DNA of 64,000 nucleotides from Streptomyces cynarae (GTDB taxonomy: Bacteria > Actinomycetota > Actinomycetes > Streptomycetales > Streptomycetaceae): assembly GCF_025642135.1 (NCBI RefSeq), contig NZ_CP106793.1, forward strand, positions 7,470,001-7,534,000. Reading direction: 5' to 3'. This document shows positions 1-15,366 of the stretch, piece by piece. Positions within the stretch are counted from its first letter, which is position 1. Every line of letters begins with the position of its first letter. Under the pieces are notes generated by a model. The model was given only the letters and a program-made list of their open reading frames with translations, was not told the origin of the DNA and did no database searches. A program made the position numbers and the translations under genes.

Positions 1-25
1 AAGGCCTGAAGCCGCGCCCCAGGTC

Positions 26-802
26 TCACCGCGCCTCCGGCTGCCACCCCAGCGCTCGTGAGATACCCCGCGCGGCGAGCCGCACCGCCGGGACGAGGGC
101 CGGTACCTGGGCCGTCGCGTGGGGAACCACGACCGACACCGCGGCGGTGACCCTGCCGTCGCGGCCGCGTACCGGGGCCGCCACCGACAGGGCGTCGTCC
201 GTGACCTGACGGCTGCTCACTGCCGCTCCCGAGCGCCGCACCTCGGCCAGTTCCCGGCGCAGCCGCACCGGATCCGTGAGGGTGTACGGGGTGAACGCGG
301 CCAGCGGTCCCTCGCAGTACTGGTCCTGGAACGCCTGCTCGCTGTGGGCCAGCAGCGCCAGCCCCACCCCGGTGGCGTGCAGCGGCCAGCGGGCGCCCAC
401 CCGGATGTGCACGCCGACGGCGGAGCGCCCGGAGAGCCACTCGATGTACACGACCTCAGCGCCGTCGCGCACCGCCAGCTGCACGTTCTCGTGCGTCGCC
501 TCGTACAGGTCCTCCAGGTACGGCAGCGCCACCTGCCGCAGCGCGAGCCCTCGCGGGGCGAGCGCCGCGACCTCCCACAGCCTCAGGCCCACGTGGTAGA
601 CACCGTCCGCGTCCCGCTCCAGCGCGCCCCATTCGGTCAGCGCCCCCACCAGCCGGTGCGTGGTGGTGAGGGTGAGCCCGGCCCGGCGGCTGATGTCCGT
701 GAGGCAGAGCGCCGGATGTGCGTGGTCGAAGGCCGCGAGCACGGCGAGCAGCCGGTCCGGCGCGGAGCGCACCGTCTGCGGGGGCAGGGCGTCGGCGGTC
801 AT
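26..802 (-). CDS. IclR-family transcriptional regulator
   Basis: 258 residues. The N-terminal winged helix-turn-helix covers about residues 10-70 (recognition helix around LTLTTTHRLVGAL), followed by the IclR effector-binding domain (about 80-250, including the segment LHATGVGLALLA). The ATG start at 802 lies 10 bp after the stop of the MarR gene, so the two regulators are probably co-transcribed. IclR proteins commonly control aromatic or acetate catabolic genes and bind small carboxylates. Given the p-hydroxycinnamate-type operon opposite, a role in the same or a downstream aromatic pathway is inferred. Family assignment is firm; the effector is unknown. Confidence 0.9.
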   Translation of the reverse strand: MTADALPPQTVRSAPDRLLAVLAAFDHAHPALCLTDISRRAGLTLTTTHRLVGALTEWGALERDADGVYHVGLRLWEVAALAPRGLALRQVALPYLEDLYEATHENVQLAVRDGAEVVYIEWLSGRSAVGVHIRVGARWPLHATGVGLALLAHSEQAFQDQYCEGPLAAFTPYTLTDPVRLRRELAEVRRSGAAVSSRQVTDDALSVAAPVRGRDGRVTAAVSVVVPHATAQVPALVPAVRLAARGISRALGWQPEAR

Positions 803-812
803 CGGTATCGGG

Positions 813-1238
813 TCACCCGAGCCCGGTCTCGGCGACTCTGAGCAGCAGCGCGTGCAGGACCTCCCGCTCGGCGGCGTCGAGCGGCCCGAGCAGTTCGCCC
901 GTGACCCGCAGTCCGGCCTCGTCGGTGTCGCGCAGGAAGGCCCGGCCGGTCTCGGTCAGCACGACGATACGGCTGCGCCGGTCGTCCGGGGAGGGGCGGC
1001 GCTCGGCGAACCCCAGTTTCTCCAGGTCGTCGACCAGGCCGACGATCGCGCTCGGGTCGTAGCCGAGGGAGGTGCTCAGCTCCCGCTGGAGGGCGCCCTC
1101 GGAGGTGGCGAGGAAGCGCAGCAGGGCGTAGTGGCGCAACCGCAGGCCGGACTCCTGGAGGAAGGAGTTGAACAGCTGACCCGAGCGCAGCCCGAGCCGG
1201 TACAGCAGATAGCCGGTGTCCGCGTGCAGCCCGCGCAT
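813..1238 (-). CDS. couR: MarR-family regulator, probable CouR-type repressor
   Basis: 141 residues from the ATG at 1238, which has a GGGAG ribosome site 6 nt upstream. In-frame GTG codons at 1352 and 1364 and a TTG at 1397 would give longer forms without a visible ribosome site. The core is a MarR winged helix (about residues 30-110), including LRHYALLRFLA and a DDRRSR beta-wing. It is divergent from the SDR/amidohydrolase/ligase/hydratase operon. In Rhodococcus jostii RHA1 the equivalent pathway is governed by the MarR repressor CouR, which responds to hydroxycinnamoyl-CoA thioesters. The family is seen directly; the couR identity is inferred from context and from the palindromes at the shared promoter. 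Confidence 0.75.
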   Translation of the reverse strand: MRGLHADTGYLLYRLGLRSGQLFNSFLQESGLRLRHYALLRFLATSEGALQRELSTSLGYDPSAIVGLVDDLEKLGFAERRPSPDDRRSRIVVLTETGRAFLRDTDEAGLRVTGELLGPLDAAEREVLHALLLRVAETGLG

Positions 1239-1378
1239 CCACGGCTCCCGGGCGTCGATGGGGTCGGCGGAGGTCGGGGCGTGCTGCTGGCCGGTGATGG
1301 CGGGCTCCCTGGGCCGGGCCTCCGGAGGGAGGCGGTACGGACTGCTGCCCACAGCATGCCGCACGGACCGGTCGGCAA

Positions 1379-1404
1379 CAACTATTGACGACAACAATGA
1401 TTGT
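1379..1404. promoter_or_regulatory. Tandem MarR-type operator palindromes
   Basis: ACAATGATTGT at 1394-1404 is a perfect 5-1-5 palindrome. A related imperfect copy, CAACTATTG, lies at 1379-1387; the two centres are 16 bp apart. The perfect copy lies entirely within the -35/-10 spacer of the operon promoter, which is the expected position for a repressor site. The symmetry is seen; binding by the adjacent MarR protein is inferred. Confidence 0.6.
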
Positions 1405-1413
1405 CCTTAGCTT
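1385..1413 (+). promoter_or_regulatory. Sigma-70-like promoter of the couNOLM-like operon
   Basis: TTGACG (1385-1390), a 17-bp spacer and TAGCTT (1408-1413) give a good vegetative promoter about 87 bp upstream of the GTG start at 1500. The spacer holds the MarR-type palindrome, so transcription is probably blocked until the regulator binds its ligand. Confidence 0.6.
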
Positions 1414-1499
1414 CGATCTCGAAGCCGCACCGCCGCCGGAGCAGCAGGCGCCTCGCCGCAGCGCGCCCGGTGGCCGACCCGTCTGGAAGGGACCCGCTC

Positions 1500-2417
1500 G
1501 TGCCCAGCATCGATCTCACCGGCAAGGTGGCCGTCGTCACCGGAAGCGGCCGTGGCCTCGGCCTGGCCTACGCCCACGCCCTGGCCGCCCACGGCGCCGC
1601 CGTGGTCGTGAACGACGTCGACGAGGCCGTGGCCGAGCAGGCCGTGAAGTCCATCACCGAGGCGGGCGGCAAGGCCGTGGCCGAGGTCGTCGCGGTCGGC
1701 ACCAGCGAAGCCGCCGACCGGCTGGTGGCCCGTGCCGTGGAGGAGTTCGGCCGACTGGACGTCCTGGTCACCAACGCCGGCATCCTGCGCGACAAGGTGC
1801 TGTGGAAGATGACCGACGACGACTTCGACGCGGTGCTCACCACCCATCTGCGCGGCACCTTCACCTGCGCCCGCGCCGCCGCCGTCCGCATGCGCGAACA
1901 GGGCGAGGGCGGCACCCTGATCCTGGTCGGCTCCCCGGCCGGCCAGCGCGGCAACTTCGGCCAGACCAACTACGCCGCCGCGAAGGCCGGCATCGCCGCC
2001 ATGGCCCGCACCTGGTCGATGGAGCTGGCCCGCGCGAACATCACCGTCAACGCGATCGTGCCGGTCGCCGCCACCGCCATGACCGAGACCATCCCGGCCT
2101 TCGCCCCCTACATCGAGGCGATGAAGAACGGCGAGCCGCTGCCGGACTTCCTCCGCAGGGGCGAGGGCTTCGGTACCCCCGAGGACTGCGCCGCCCTCGT
2201 GCCCTTCCTCGCCTCCGAGGCGGCGCGCGGGGTGACCGGCCAGTGCGTCGGCATCGGCGGCGACAAGGTGGCACTCTGGTCGCATCCGCAGGAGATCAGG
2301 ACGGCGTACGCGGACGGCGGCTGGTCCCCGGACACCCTCGCCGACGTGTGGGCCACCTCGGTCGGCGCCGAACCGCAGACCGTCGGCATCCCCGCGCCGA
2401 AGTTCCCGGAGGCGTGA
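1500..2417 (+). CDS. couN: SDR-family hydroxyacyl-CoA dehydrogenase (CouN-like)
   Basis: 305 residues from the GTG at 1500, preceded by GGAAGG. It is a short-chain dehydrogenase with the TGSGRGLG nucleotide-binding motif near the N-terminus, the conserved LVTNAG segment and the catalytic YAAAK motif. In the RHA1 p-hydroxycinnamate pathway the equivalent enzyme, CouN, is thought to oxidise the 3-hydroxyacyl-CoA made by the hydratase to the 3-keto form. It is the first gene of a tight operon, and its TGA overlaps the ATG of the amidohydrolase by one base. The SDR family is certain; the substrate is inferred from the full gene set. Confidence 0.8.
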   Translation: MPSIDLTGKVAVVTGSGRGLGLAYAHALAAHGAAVVVNDVDEAVAEQAVKSITEAGGKAVAEVVAVGTSEAADRLVARAVEEFGRLDVLVTNAGILRDKVLWKMTDDDFDAVLTTHLRGTFTCARAAAVRMREQGEGGTLILVGSPAGQRGNFGQTNYAAAKAGIAAMARTWSMELARANITVNAIVPVAATAMTETIPAFAPYIEAMKNGEPLPDFLRRGEGFGTPEDCAALVPFLASEAARGVTGQCVGIGGDKVALWSHPQEIRTAYADGGWSPDTLADVWATSVGAEPQTVGIPAPKFPEA

Positions 2418-3292
2418 TGGACCTGAACGAACTCGTCGCGATCGACGTCCACACCCACGCGGAGGTGTCCTCCAAGGGGCACTCCTCCCTGGACGACGAC
2501 CTGCACGACGCCTCCTCCGCCTACTTCAAGGTGGAGGGCAAGCGGAAGCCGACCCTCGAGGAGACCGCCGCGTACTACCGCGAGCGGAAGATGGCCGCCG
2601 TGATCTTCACGGTCGACGCCGAGTCCGCCACCGGCACCGAGCCGGTCCCCAACGAGGAGGTCGCCGAGGCCGCCGCCGCCAACCCGGACGTGCTCATCCC
2701 GTTCGCCTCCATCGACCCCTTCCGAGGCAAGGCCGGCGTCAAGCAGGCCCGCCGTCTGGTCGAGGAGTACGGGGTGAAGGGCTTCAAGTTCCACCCCAGC
2801 ATCCAGGGCTTCTTCCCCAACGACCGCTCGGTGGCGTACGACCTGTACGAGGTCATCGAGGAGACCGGCGCCATCGCCCTGTTCCACACGGGCCAGACCG
2901 GCATCGGCGCGGGCGTGCCCGGCGGGGGCGGGATCAGGCTCAAGTACTCCAATCCGCTGCACGTGGACGACGTCGCCGCCGACTTCCCCCATCTGAAGAT
3001 CGTCCTGGCGCACCCGTCGTTCCCCTGGCAGGACGAGGCCCTCGCGGTCGCCACGCACAAACCCGGCGTGCACATCGACCTGTCGGGCTGGTCGCCGAAG
3101 TACTTCCCGCCGCAGCTCGTGCAGTACGCCAACACCTTGCTCAAGGACAAGGTGCTCTTCGGCTCCGACTTCCCCGTCCTCACCCCCGACCGCTGGCTCG
3201 CCGACTTCGAGAAGCTGTCGATCAAGGACGAGGTCCGGCCGAAGATCCTCAAGGAGAACGCCGCCCGTCTGCTCGGGTTGACGAAAGCGTAA
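2417..3292 (+). CDS. couO: Amidohydrolase-superfamily beta-keto C-C hydrolase (CouO-like)
   Basis: 291 residues. A metal-dependent TIM-barrel amidohydrolase with the N-terminal HTH pair (His12, His14), a KFHPS strand, an AHPSFPW His and Asp251 in FGSDFP. RHA1 CouO needs the corresponding Asp257 and replaces thiolase plus thioesterase by cleaving the aryl-beta-keto intermediate in p-hydroxycinnamate deacetylation. The order SDR, amidohydrolase, ligase, hydratase is diagnostic of that route rather than of general decarboxylases in this family. It is translationally coupled to the SDR gene (TGATG). The family is sure; the pathway role is inferred with fair confidence. Confidence 0.8.
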   Translation: MDLNELVAIDVHTHAEVSSKGHSSLDDDLHDASSAYFKVEGKRKPTLEETAAYYRERKMAAVIFTVDAESATGTEPVPNEEVAEAAAANPDVLIPFASIDPFRGKAGVKQARRLVEEYGVKGFKFHPSIQGFFPNDRSVAYDLYEVIEETGAIALFHTGQTGIGAGVPGGGGIRLKYSNPLHVDDVAADFPHLKIVLAHPSFPWQDEALAVATHKPGVHIDLSGWSPKYFPPQLVQYANTLLKDKVLFGSDFPVLTPDRWLADFEKLSIKDEVRPKILKENAARLLGLTKA

Positions 3293-3304
3293 AGGGGCCG
3301 TGAG

Positions 3305-4828
3305 ATGCGCAACGAGGGACTGGGGTCGTGGCCCGCACGCCGGGCCCGCAAGACCCCGCACCGCACGGCCCTGATCCACGGCGACCGGAGCGTCACCTAC
3401 GCGGAACTGTACGAACGCACCACCCGCCTCGCCCACACCCTGCGCGCACGTGGCGTCCGCCGCGGCGACCGGATCGCCTATCTCGGCCCCAACCACCCCG
3501 CCTACCTGGAGACACTGTTCGCGGCGGGCACCCTCGGCGCGGTCTTCGTCCCGCTCAACATCCGCCTCGCCGGCCCCGAGATCGCCTACCAGCTCGCCGA
3601 CTCGGGCGCCAAGGCCCTCGTCTACGCGCCCTCGCTGGCCGCGCTGGTGGCCGGACTGCCTGGCAGCACCGATGTCCGCGCGTACGTCGAAGTGGGTGCC
3701 GAGTACGAGGAGTTGCTGGCCGGCGCGAGTGACGAACCGATCGACCAGCCCGTCCCCCTCGACGACACCTGCATCATCATGTACACCTCGGGGACCACGG
3801 GCCGGCCCAAGGGCGCCATGCTCACGCACGGCAACCTGGTCTGGAACGCCTTCAACGTCCTCGTCGACCACGACCTGATCGCCGACGAACGCGCCCTGGT
3901 CTCCGCGCCGTTGTTCCACACGGCCGGGCTGAACATGCTCACCCTGCCCGTCCTGCTCAAGGGCGGCACCTGCGTCCTGGTCGAGTCCTTCGACCCGGAG
4001 GCCACCTTCGACCTGATCGAACGCCACCGGATCACCTTCATGTTCGGGGTGCCGACCATGTTCGACCAGGTGGCCCGGCATCCGCGCTGGGACCGGGCCG
4101 ACCTGTCCAGCCTCCGCATCCTCACCTGCGGCGGCTCCCCGGTGCCGACCCCGCTGATCGCGAAGTACCAGGAGCGCGGGCTCACCTTCCTCCAGGGCTA
4201 CGGCATGACGGAGGCCGCGCCCGGCACGCTCTTCCTGGACGCCGAGCACGCGGTCGGCAAGGCGGGTTCGGCCGGTGTGCCGCACTTCTTCAGCGACGTA
4301 CGGGTGGTGCGGCCCGACCTCGCCCCGGTCGACGTCGGCGAGACCGGCGAGGTCGTGGTGCGCGGACCGCACGTCATGCCCGGCTACTGGGGGCTGCCGG
4401 AGGAGACCGCGGCCGTGTTCGCCGACGGCTGGTTCCGCAGCGGGGACGCGGCCCGCGTGGACGAGGACGGGTACGTCTACATCGTCGACCGCATCAAGGA
4501 CATGATCATCTCGGGGGGCGAGAACATCTACCCCGCCGAGATCGAGGACCAGCTCCTCGCCCACCCCGACGTCGTCGAGTGCGCCGTCATCGGCGTGCCC
4601 GACGAGAAGTGGGGCGAGGTGCCGCGCGCGGTCGTCGTCCCCCGCGAGGGCGCCACGCTCGACCCGGACGAGGTGATCGCCTCGCTCTCCGGGCGGCTGG
4701 CCAAGTACAAGATCCCCAAGTCGGTGGTGGTCGCGGACGCCCTCCCGCGCACCGCCTCCGGAAAGCTCCTCAAGTCCCGGGTCCGCTCCCGGTACGGCAC
4801 CGACTCCCAGGCAAAGGACCACAGATGA
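3305..4828 (+). CDS. couL: Acyl/aryl-CoA ligase (CouL-like p-hydroxycinnamate:CoA ligase)
   Basis: 507 residues. An ANL-superfamily adenylate-forming ligase: the P-loop YTSGTTGRPKG, the GYGMTE motif, the RSGD hinge region and the C-terminal PRTASGKLLK with the catalytic lysine are all present. It would activate a carboxylic acid as its CoA thioester, the entry step of the pathway. The ATG at 3305 lies 12 bp after the amidohydrolase stop, and the gene ends in a 4-bp ATGA overlap with the hydratase gene. A p-hydroxycinnamate substrate (p-coumarate, caffeate, ferulate) is inferred from context; a general fatty or benzoate ligase is the alternative. Confidence 0.82.
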   Translation: MRNEGLGSWPARRARKTPHRTALIHGDRSVTYAELYERTTRLAHTLRARGVRRGDRIAYLGPNHPAYLETLFAAGTLGAVFVPLNIRLAGPEIAYQLADSGAKALVYAPSLAALVAGLPGSTDVRAYVEVGAEYEELLAGASDEPIDQPVPLDDTCIIMYTSGTTGRPKGAMLTHGNLVWNAFNVLVDHDLIADERALVSAPLFHTAGLNMLTLPVLLKGGTCVLVESFDPEATFDLIERHRITFMFGVPTMFDQVARHPRWDRADLSSLRILTCGGSPVPTPLIAKYQERGLTFLQGYGMTEAAPGTLFLDAEHAVGKAGSAGVPHFFSDVRVVRPDLAPVDVGETGEVVVRGPHVMPGYWGLPEETAAVFADGWFRSGDAARVDEDGYVYIVDRIKDMIISGGENIYPAEIEDQLLAHPDVVECAVIGVPDEKWGEVPRAVVVPREGATLDPDEVIASLSGRLAKYKIPKSVVVADALPRTASGKLLKSRVRSRYGTDSQAKDHR

Positions 4829-5280
4829 GCATCACCGTCAACGGCCTCGACGAACTCAAGAAGCTGGCCGGCAGCGACCTCGGCACCAGCGAGTGGATCG
4901 AGGTCACCCAGGAGCGGATCAACACCTTCGCCGACGCCACGGGCGACCACCAGTGGATCCACGTCGACCCGGAGAAGGCGAAGGACGGCCCGTTCGGCGC
5001 GCCCATCGCACACGGCTATCTGACCCTGTCTCTCTTCATCCCGCTCTTCACCGAGCTGCTGGAGGTCGAGGGCGTGTCCACGAAGGTCAACTACGGCCTG
5101 AACAAGGTGCGTTTCCCGGCACCGGTGAAGGTCGGATCCCGTATCCGGCTGGTCGCGAAGCTCGCCTCGGTGGAGGACGTGCCGGGCGGGGTGCAGATCG
5201 CCGTCGACGGCACGATAGAGATCGACGGCGGCGGGAAGCCCGCGGCCGTCCTGCAGAGCCTGTCGCGGTTCTACGCCTGA
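4825..5280 (+). CDS. couM: MaoC-family enoyl-CoA hydratase (CouM-like)
   Basis: 151 residues. A single hot-dog MaoC dehydratase domain with the catalytic pair in FADATGDHQWIHVD and the typical HGYLTLSL helix. It would hydrate the cinnamoyl-CoA double bond between the ligase and dehydrogenase steps. The ATG overlaps the ligase stop by 4 bp (ATGA), which indicates translational coupling. It is the last gene of the operon; tandem repeats follow directly. Confidence 0.82.
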   Translation: MSITVNGLDELKKLAGSDLGTSEWIEVTQERINTFADATGDHQWIHVDPEKAKDGPFGAPIAHGYLTLSLFIPLFTELLEVEGVSTKVNYGLNKVRFPAPVKVGSRIRLVAKLASVEDVPGGVQIAVDGTIEIDGGGKPAAVLQSLSRFYA

Positions 5281-5301
5281 GGCCGGGCTTTCTGCCTGAG
5301 G

Positions 5302-5377
5302 CAGGGAAGTCTGCATCGGACAGGGCAGTCTGCCTCGGGCAGGGCAGTCTGCCTCGGGCAGGGCAGTCTGCCTCGGG
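5302..5377. repeat. 19-bp tandem repeat after the aromatic operon
   Basis: Four head-to-tail 19-bp units, the last three identical (CAGGGCAGTCTGCCTCGGG at 5321, 5340 and 5359) and the first diverged. Each unit holds a short CTGCC...GGCAG inverted repeat, so the array can fold into successive small hairpins and may act as a terminator or RNA-stabilising element. The rest of 5281-5581 has no convincing gene. Confidence 0.8.
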
Positions 5378-5581
5378 CACGGGTTCTGAGGCAGACGCGT
5401 TCGGTCCGGGGCAGGGGCGCGGGACGCACGTTGGAAGCCCTGCCCCGGTTGCTCCGGCGTCGGGTGACAATGCGCACGGGAGTCCTCACCGCGCCCGCCG
5501 CAACCTCGTCTCCCCTTCCCCCGTCTAACTGACATGCAGGGCCCGCGTGGCGGGTCCCGCATCCAGACCAGGGGGAAGCCC

Positions 5582-6316
5582 ATGCGCGTCCAGCAGTTCC
5601 GCAAGGTTCCGGCCGCCGCCGTGGTGCTCGCGGCGGGACTCGCGCTCACCGCCTGCAACGGCGACGAGGGCAAGCACAACGGAGCGAGCTCCGCTCCGTC
5701 CGCCACGGCGTCCACGTCAGGCGCCACTCAGGGCTCCGGCAGCGGTCCGGCAGGCGGCGGCACCCCGGCGACGGCCACCTCCGGGACCGCGACCGGCAGC
5801 ACGGGCAGCGCGTCCGGTTCGGCCACGGCGTCCGGTTCGGCCACGGCGTCCGGTTCGGCCACGGGGTCCGGCTCGGCCACGGGGTCCGCGGGACCGCGGA
5901 CCACCGCGAGAGCCGCTGCCCGGTGCAGGACCGGGCATCTGACCTTCGCCAAGGGCGACGCGTACGGCAAGGGCCCGTACTCGAACATTCCCGTGCGACT
6001 GACCAACTCCGGCCCCGCCCCCTGCTCCCTGCACGGCTTCCCGGGCGTGGACCTGGCCGGCAAGGACGGACACGTCCGTGCCCGGCGAAGCGTCGAGGCC
6101 CCGCACACCGTCGTCCTCCCCCCGGGCCGGAGCGCGACCTTCGTGCTGGTCGTGCCGCAGAACTACGGTGGCGGCAGCGGAGTGACCTTCACCCGCGCGG
6201 TGATCATCCTGCCCGGTGAGATCCACCCGCACATCCTGCGACTCAGGGTGAACCTGCCCGCCAAGGGCGACGGCCCCGACGACCACACCGTGACCGTCGG
6301 CCCCGTCACCCGATAG
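5582..6316 (+). CDS. Secreted lipoprotein with DUF4232 domain
   Basis: 244 residues from the ATG at 5582, after a GGGGGAAG ribosome site. The signal peptide ends in a lipobox (LTAC), so the mature protein is anchored to the membrane outer face. A Ser/Gly/Thr/Ala-rich linker follows, encoded partly by four 18-bp repeats (5810-5881). The C-terminal half is a DUF4232 domain (begins RCRTGHLTF; contains GFPGVDL). DUF4232 proteins are frequent in Streptomyces and have no established function. It is probably a separate transcription unit. Confidence 0.85.
   Translation: MRVQQFRKVPAAAVVLAAGLALTACNGDEGKHNGASSAPSATASTSGATQGSGSGPAGGGTPATATSGTATGSTGSASGSATASGSATASGSATGSGSATGSAGPRTTARAAARCRTGHLTFAKGDAYGKGPYSNIPVRLTNSGPAPCSLHGFPGVDLAGKDGHVRARRSVEAPHTVVLPPGRSATFVLVVPQNYGGGSGVTFTRAVIILPGEIHPHILRLRVNLPAKGDGPDDHTVTVGPVTR
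5810..5881 (+). repeat. 18-bp coding tandem repeat in the lipoprotein linker
   Basis: Four in-frame copies of GCGTCCGGTTCGGCCACG (the last with two changes) encode a repeated six-residue Ser/Gly/Ala/Thr linker. The near identity implies recent expansion by slippage. Confidence 0.85.
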
Positions 6317-6330
6317 GGCCTGTTCCGCCA

Positions 6331-14038
<7,708 letters not shown>

Positions 14039-14039
14039 C

Positions 14040-15317
14040 TCAGTTCACCCCCTGTCGCCGGGCGATCTGCTTGGCCTGGCTGACCGCGTCCTTCCAGGCG
14101 TCGTCGGGCTTCTTGCCCTTGGCCTCGATGTTGGTCAGTTCCGTCATGTAGGGGGCCATGACGGCGGCGTCGGCGGGCGCCTCGTAGCTGTCCGGTATGG
14201 CCTTGGCGGCCGGGCCGAAGACCTCGATGATCTTCTGCCCGCCGAAGAAGGCGTCGGGGCCCGTCATGGCCGGCATGGCGTACGCGGCCGGGGCGGCGGG
14301 GAAGATGGCGGCGTCGGTGAAGCCGCGGGCGTCGTTGGCCGGGCTGAGGATCCAGCTGATGATCTTGAATGCCTCTTCGGGGTTGCGGCACTGCTTGGGC
14401 AGGGCCAGGTAGGAGCCGCCCTGGTTGGCCGGTCCACCGGGCATGGCGCAGACCCGCCACTTGCCCTTGGTGCCCGGGGCGGCCTGCTCGATGTCCAGCG
14501 CGTGCCAGGCCGCGCCGAGTTCGGTGGTCAGGCTCTTGCCGATGGCGGCGTTCCAGGTGTTGTCGTTGATCCTGGCGTCGAGGCCGAGGGTGTAGGGGCG
14601 CACCGCCGTCGTCCACGCGGTGCGGATGTGGTCCTGGTCGCCGATGAAGTGGTTGTTCTTGTCGATGAACCGCTGGGTGCCCTGGCCGACGGTCATGGTG
14701 AACACCGAGCTGATGTTGTTGACCAGGTAGGTGCCGGGGACCTTCTTCTTCAGCTCGGTGCCGAGCGCGAAGTAGTCCTCCCACGTCTTGGCCTGGGCGG
14801 CGACCTTGTCGGGGTCGGTGGGCAGCCCGGCCTTGGCGAACAGGTCCGCGCGGTAGAAGAGCGCGGTGGGACCGATGTCGATCGGGAAGCCGACCTGCTT
14901 GCCGTCGGTGGTCTGGGCGAGCTTGGTCTTCCAGTCCAGGTACTGGGACGAGATCTTCTTGAAGCCCAGGTCGTTGAGGTCGAGGAAGCGGCCGGCGTTG
15001 GGCAGGAAGGACGCCATGTCCTCGCCCTTGATGCCGGTGATGTCGGGCACGGAGGTGCCCGCGGCGAGGGTGGTGGTGAGCTTCTGCTTGAAGTCGCCGC
15101 CGATGGACGAGACGGTCAGCTTGGCCTCGCTGCTGAAGTGCGTCCTGGCCTCCGCGACCACCTTGTCGCTGAGTGCGCCGCCCCAGTACCACAAGGTGAG
15201 GTTCTTGCCGTTCTTGGTGCCGCTCGATCCTGAGCCGCTGCCGCATGCGACGGTCAGGCCGGACGCGGCCGCGGTGAGCGCGGCGGCCTGGAGGAAGCCT
15301 CTACGAGAAAGGTCCAC
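14040..15317 (-). CDS. Sugar-binding lipoprotein of the ABC importer (SBP family 1)
   Basis: 425 residues from the GTG at 15317 after GGAGTGACCC. The N-terminus has both a twin-arginine motif (SRRGFLQ) and a lipobox (TVAC), so it is probably a Tat-exported, lipid-anchored receptor. The body is a periplasmic-binding-protein type 2 fold (begins LTLWYWGG) with a family 1 ending. It precedes the two permease genes. The ligand is unknown; the neighbouring GH2, GH38, GH29 and GH4 genes imply a mixed oligosaccharide. Confidence 0.9.
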   Translation of the reverse strand: MDLSRRGFLQAAALTAAASGLTVACGSGSGSSGTKNGKNLTLWYWGGALSDKVVAEARTHFSSEAKLTVSSIGGDFKQKLTTTLAAGTSVPDITGIKGEDMASFLPNAGRFLDLNDLGFKKISSQYLDWKTKLAQTTDGKQVGFPIDIGPTALFYRADLFAKAGLPTDPDKVAAQAKTWEDYFALGTELKKKVPGTYLVNNISSVFTMTVGQGTQRFIDKNNHFIGDQDHIRTAWTTAVRPYTLGLDARINDNTWNAAIGKSLTTELGAAWHALDIEQAAPGTKGKWRVCAMPGGPANQGGSYLALPKQCRNPEEAFKIISWILSPANDARGFTDAAIFPAAPAAYAMPAMTGPDAFFGGQKIIEVFGPAAKAIPDSYEAPADAAVMAPYMTELTNIEAKGKKPDDAWKDAVSQAKQIARRQGVN

Positions 15318-15366
15318 GGGTCACTCCTGTTGTTCCTGTTCGTGGTGCTGAGGGGCGTGATGAGAG

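Noticed and set aside
1401..1499. N-terminal extension of the SDR protein from 1401
   Set aside because: The added residues are Arg-rich, unlike the family, and would start within the promoter; the GTG at 1500 has a good ribosome site.
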